Source: CAVWQV01 sp963757115
GTDB taxonomy: Bacteria; Pseudomonadota; Alphaproteobacteria; Acetobacterales; Acetobacteraceae
NCBI GenBank assembly: GCA_963757115.1
Contig: CAVWQV010000003.1
Coordinates: 1-64,000, forward strand
Reading direction: 5' to 3'
DNA: 64,000 nt
Shown: in pieces, positions 61,400-64,000 of the stretch
Layout of the letters: each line of letters begins with the position of its first letter
Numbering within the stretch: the first letter of the stretch is position 1
Notes under the pieces: model-generated
What the model was told of the DNA's origin: nothing
Database searches by the model: none
The model's input: only the letters and a program-made list of their open reading frames with translations
Program-made: the position numbers and the translations under genes

Positions 61400-61840
61400 C
61401 GCTACGCGCGCTCCTTCTGGATCAAACCATGCGTCCAAATCGAACCCGCAAGTTATCGGATACCAGTGCTGTTTTTGGAAAGATGCGTCATTCCGGTGAG
61501 GCCGTATGCTCTCTCCAAAGGTACTGATCGCTGGCCCGAGCGCGATAAACCGACACTTATGGTCCGGGACCCGATCAACACCAGAATGCGACGACGGTGG
61601 GCGAGTGCGACAGCGTAGGCGCTGTTCGCCGCGGGCTCGTCGTCCGGGTGCGAACGCGCTAAAGTCCTTGAGCCGGCCAACGGCGGCCTCAATGCGCCAG
61701 CGGTCGCGAACGCCTGAGTATCGTGTTGGATGGCCCTTCTGCGGCAGCCGGCGCCCCAGGATGACCGGTGTCAGCGCTTGGCGCGCGGCGCGCGCCGCAA
61801 CGCGTCGGCATCGTTGCCCCGATCGGCCTTGAAGCGTCGC
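61400..61840 (-). mobile_element. IS5-family transposase remnant (C-terminal piece)
   Basis: On the minus strand several frames in turn give KADRGNDADALRRAPRAK, ALTPVILGRRLPQKG, RDRWRIEAAVGRLKDF and SAYAVALAHRRR, which in order form the C-terminal part of an IS5-family transposase with the catalytic Glu in the RWRIEAAVGRLKD region. Frame breaks are too many for an active gene. Its relation to the N-terminal IS5 scrap at 7.6 kb is unclear. Confidence 0.7.
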
Positions 61841-62328
61841 AGGCGGCCCGGCGCGGCGGCGCGCACGTCCGGGGCCGCCTCCGAGGACGTTGGCCTCAGA
61901 GGCCTCAACCGAGGTCTCTAGCACTACCAATGAAACTGTGTTGGGCGCAGCCGGCGAGGAAGTCCAGCTCGCGGTGGGCGTCCTCGTAATCGGTGCGCGT
62001 CCTCAGCAACCGGACAGCGACCCGACCGGACGCGCGCTCCGCCAAGTCGTTGTTGATGTCCTCGCAATCGCTCATGCCGACGACAGACCCGAAGGGCACT
62101 CGGTGGTCAACTGCGGAAGGGAGCGGCTGATTTCGTTGTGCGGTTTCGTTGCCCGCTGGGCTATATCGTTGGTTTCGTTGTGCGGGTCCGCCATGCCCAG
62201 ACCGTGCCTGATTTGACAAAAACGCCCGCACCCGATAAGCGGCCGTTCCCGGTCGCAGGGTTAGGTGGGCGAACCGTCTGAGCACGGCCGCACACTGCGC
62301 CCGTCCAGGCCTCTACAGGAAGCCAGCA
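61841..62328. other. Gap before the ribosomal protein operon
   Basis: About 490 bases between the IS5 remnant and rplU. The final 100 or so bases should contain the rplU promoter and leader, but I could not assign boxes with confidence. A frame of 126 residues on the minus strand has no clear homology and is not called. Confidence 0.4.
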
Positions 62329-62673
62329 ATGTTTGCAGTGATCCGCACCGGCGGGAAGCAATATCGCGTGACGCCGCAGGCGGTACTCAAGGTCGAAAAG
62401 CTTGACGCCGAGCCGGGCGCCGACGTCACGTTCACCGACGTGCTAGCGGTCGGCGGCGAAACCGGTGGCCTCATGCTCGGAGCGCCGACCCTGGCGGGCG
62501 CTTCCGTGACCGCGACGGTGATCGCCCAGGACCGGCTCGACAAGATCATCGTGTTCAAGAAGCGCCGGCGGCAGAACAGCCGGCGGAAGAACGGTCATCG
62601 TCAGCACGTCACGGTGCTGCGCGTGCGCGAAATCGTCGACGGCCTGAAGAGGGAGCCCTCGCATGGCACATAA
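62329..62673 (+). CDS. rplU: 50S ribosomal protein L21
   Basis: The 114-residue product has the L21 pattern: MFAVIRTGGKQYRVTPQ at the start, VEKLDAEPGADVTFTDVLAV, VTATVIAQDRLDKIIVFKKR and RQNSRRKNGHRQHVTVLRV. It binds 23S rRNA. Its end overlaps the start of rpmA by 11 bases in another frame, and a GAAGCCAGCA stretch lies upstream of the start. Core sequence resumes here after the decayed region. Confidence 0.97.
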   Translation: MFAVIRTGGKQYRVTPQAVLKVEKLDAEPGADVTFTDVLAVGGETGGLMLGAPTLAGASVTATVIAQDRLDKIIVFKKRRRQNSRRKNGHRQHVTVLRVREIVDGLKREPSHGT

Positions 62674-62968
62674 GAAGGCGGGCGGCTCGTCCCGCAACGG
62701 GCGCGATACCGCCGGCCGGCGGCTCGGCCTCAAGAAGGGCGGCGGCCAGGACGTGGTCGCCGGCAACATCATTGTCCGCCAGCGCGGCACCAAGTGGAAG
62801 CCGGGTGCCAATGTCGGTGTAGGCCGCGACCACACAATATTCGCGCTGGTCGACGGGCACGTGCAGTTCAGACGCCGCGCCGAAGGGCGGGTGCACGTCT
62901 CGGTATCGCCGCTCGCGGCTCCGCCGGTGCGTGTCCGGTCTGAAGTTGCCGGCCTCGAAGTCGCCTGA
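62663..62968 (+). CDS. rpmA: 50S ribosomal protein L27
   Basis: The 101-residue product begins MAHKKAGGSSRNGRDTAGRR, the unmistakable L27 start, and continues with LGLKKGGGQDVVAGNIIVRQ, RGTKWKPGANVGVGRDHTIF and ALVDGHVQF. L27 reaches the peptidyl-transferase centre. The last 25 residues (APPVRVRSEVAGLEVA) are less typical. The gene overlaps rplU and precedes obg by 155 bases. Confidence 0.97.
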   Translation: MAHKKAGGSSRNGRDTAGRRLGLKKGGGQDVVAGNIIVRQRGTKWKPGANVGVGRDHTIFALVDGHVQFRRRAEGRVHVSVSPLAAPPVRVRSEVAGLEVA

Positions 62969-62995
62969 CTTGGCTCCGCCGCCCGCGGGGTCGCC

Positions 62996-63009
62996 GGGCG
63001 CCGGCGCCC
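62996..63009. other. Perfect GC palindrome between rpmA and obg
   Basis: GGGCGCCGGCGCCC is a perfect 14-base palindrome. With no loop and no T-run it is not a typical terminator, though the region around it is very GC-rich and could pause transcription. Confidence 0.25.
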
Positions 63010-63123
63010 CGGAGGCCGAGGCGGGGCTGGCGTCCGCCGCGCCCGAGTAGCCGTCGCACAACGCTCCGGGGCGCCATCTGGAGGATCGGCGCGAGCCGGC
63101 CCTCCCCGCATGCGGCGCCGACC

Positions 63124-64000
63124 ATGAAGTTCCTCGACCAAGCCAAGATCTATCTGCGTTCCGGCGACGGCGGCAACGGCGTCGTCGCGTTCCGGCGCGA
63201 GCGCTTCATCGAGTTCGGCGGCCCCGATGGCGGCAACGGCGGCAAGGGCGGTGACGTCGTGTTCGAGGCGGTGCCGAACCTGAACACGCTGATCGACTTT
63301 CGCTACACGCAACATTTCCGCGCTCGCAAGGGCGGCAACGGCTCGGGTGCCGACCGGACCGGGGCCGGCGCCCCCGATGTCGTCATCAAGGTACCGGTCG
63401 GCACCGAGATCATCGCCGAGGACCACGAGACACTGCTCGCGGACCTCGACTCGCCGGGCAAGCGCGCGCTCGTTTGCCGCGGCGGCGATGGCGGATTCGG
63501 GAACGCTCATTTCAAGAGCTCGACCAACCGCGCGCCGCGCCGCGCGACCCTGGATTTCCCGGCGAGGAGCGCTGGGTCTGGCTCCGCCTCAAGCTGATCG
63601 CCGACGTGGGCCTTGTCGGCTTGCCCAACGCGGGCAAGTCCACCTTCCTCGCCGCGGTTTCGGCCGCGCGGCCCAAGGTTGCGGATTATCCGTTCACCAC
63701 GCTGCATCCGCAGCTTGGCGTGGTGCGGCTGTCCGCGACCGAAGAGTTCGTCGTCGCCGACATCCCGGGTCTGATCGCTGGGGCGCATGAGGGGACCGGG
63801 CTCGGCGACCGTTTTCTCGGCCATGTGGAGCGCTGTGCCGTCCTGCTTCATCTGGTGGACGGGGCCGCGGGCGACGTCGTGCAGCGCCTGGCGCACCGTG
63901 CGCGCCGAGCTTGCTGCCTATGACGACGGGCTCGCGCGACAAGCCGGAGATTGATCGGGCTCAACAAAATGCGACGCGATGACGCGCGCGAAGCGGCGGC
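63124..64000 (+). CDS. obgE: GTPase Obg (CgtA), 5' part, frame broken several times
   Basis: Obg is a ribosome-associated GTPase needed in large-subunit assembly. The glycine-rich Obg fold is seen first: MKFLDQAKIYLRSGDGGNGV, VAFRRERFIEFGGPDGGNGG and GGDGGFGNAHFKSSTNRAPR. One base is missing near 63556, after which DPGFPGEERWVWLRLKLIAD joins the GTPase domain with G1 GLPNAGKST, TTLHPQLGVV and G3 VADIPGLIAGAHEG. Near 63886, 63932 and 63945 further one-base surpluses occur, beyond which AWRTVRAELAAYDDGL and IIGLNKM (G4 region) are recognisable. The gene runs off the window. Because obg is essential, the breaks are best read as errors, possibly at a poorly covered contig end. Confidence 0.93.

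Noticed and set aside
61905..62285. A 126-residue minus-strand frame before rplU
   Set aside because: No recognisable family, no ribosome site, and it lies in the decayed part next to an IS5 remnant.

Overview
The window is 64 kb of high-GC DNA from an alphaproteobacterium, most likely a member of the Rhodospirillales/Acetobacterales; this is an inference from codon use and gene content, and the genus cannot be named. Supporting content includes a full set of alphaproteobacterial housekeeping genes: glnD, a hybrid MaeB malic enzyme, htpG, the helicase/S4/FdxA/CarD run, holC-pepA, a Sua5-type TsaC, xseA, purD and rplU-rpmA-obg.

Layout. 1-10 kb: the 3' part of glnD, a conserved LGDNCEFG-type gene overlapping an acyl carrier protein gene, maeB, a membrane-anchored nine-haem cytochrome c, a DUF1203 protein, an IS5 scrap, a secreted type-B carboxylesterase and a CDF-like membrane protein. 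10.4-20.4 kb: one co-directional catabolic operon of an amidase, a five-gene ABC importer of the urea/amide/branched-chain amino acid type, and HyuA/HyuB (hydantoinase/oxoprolinase family); together they suggest import and hydrolysis of an amide, lactam or hydantoin-like compound. 20-39 kb: core genes, with a group of amino-acid and 2-hydroxy-acid enzymes at 31-36 kb (GlcD-like FAD enzyme, D-threonine aldolase-like, threonine-synthase-like, M20 hydrolase). 39.7-45 kb: a TetR regulator divergent from a two-gene RND efflux pump, with a large dyad between them that is a strong operator candidate.

45-62.3 kb is an accessory, decayed region: IS3, IS256 and IS5 elements or remnants, an acyl-CoA synthetase pseudogene, a GAF/histidine kinase, a small lipoprotein, a LOV photoreceptor-like protein, a three-part adenylate cyclase/ATPase/TPR protein, a broken secreted amidase, and a serine beta-lactamase-like gene split by an IS256-family element. 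Core sequence resumes at 62.3 kb with rplU, rpmA and obg, which runs off the end.

A feature of the whole window is the number of single-base frame breaks in genes that otherwise read as intact, including the normally essential obg and tsaC. Most are more easily explained as sequence errors than as real pseudogenes. Several are repaired by removing one T that stands just before a C. Coordinates of such genes are given across the break. No tRNA, rRNA or CRISPR array was found.
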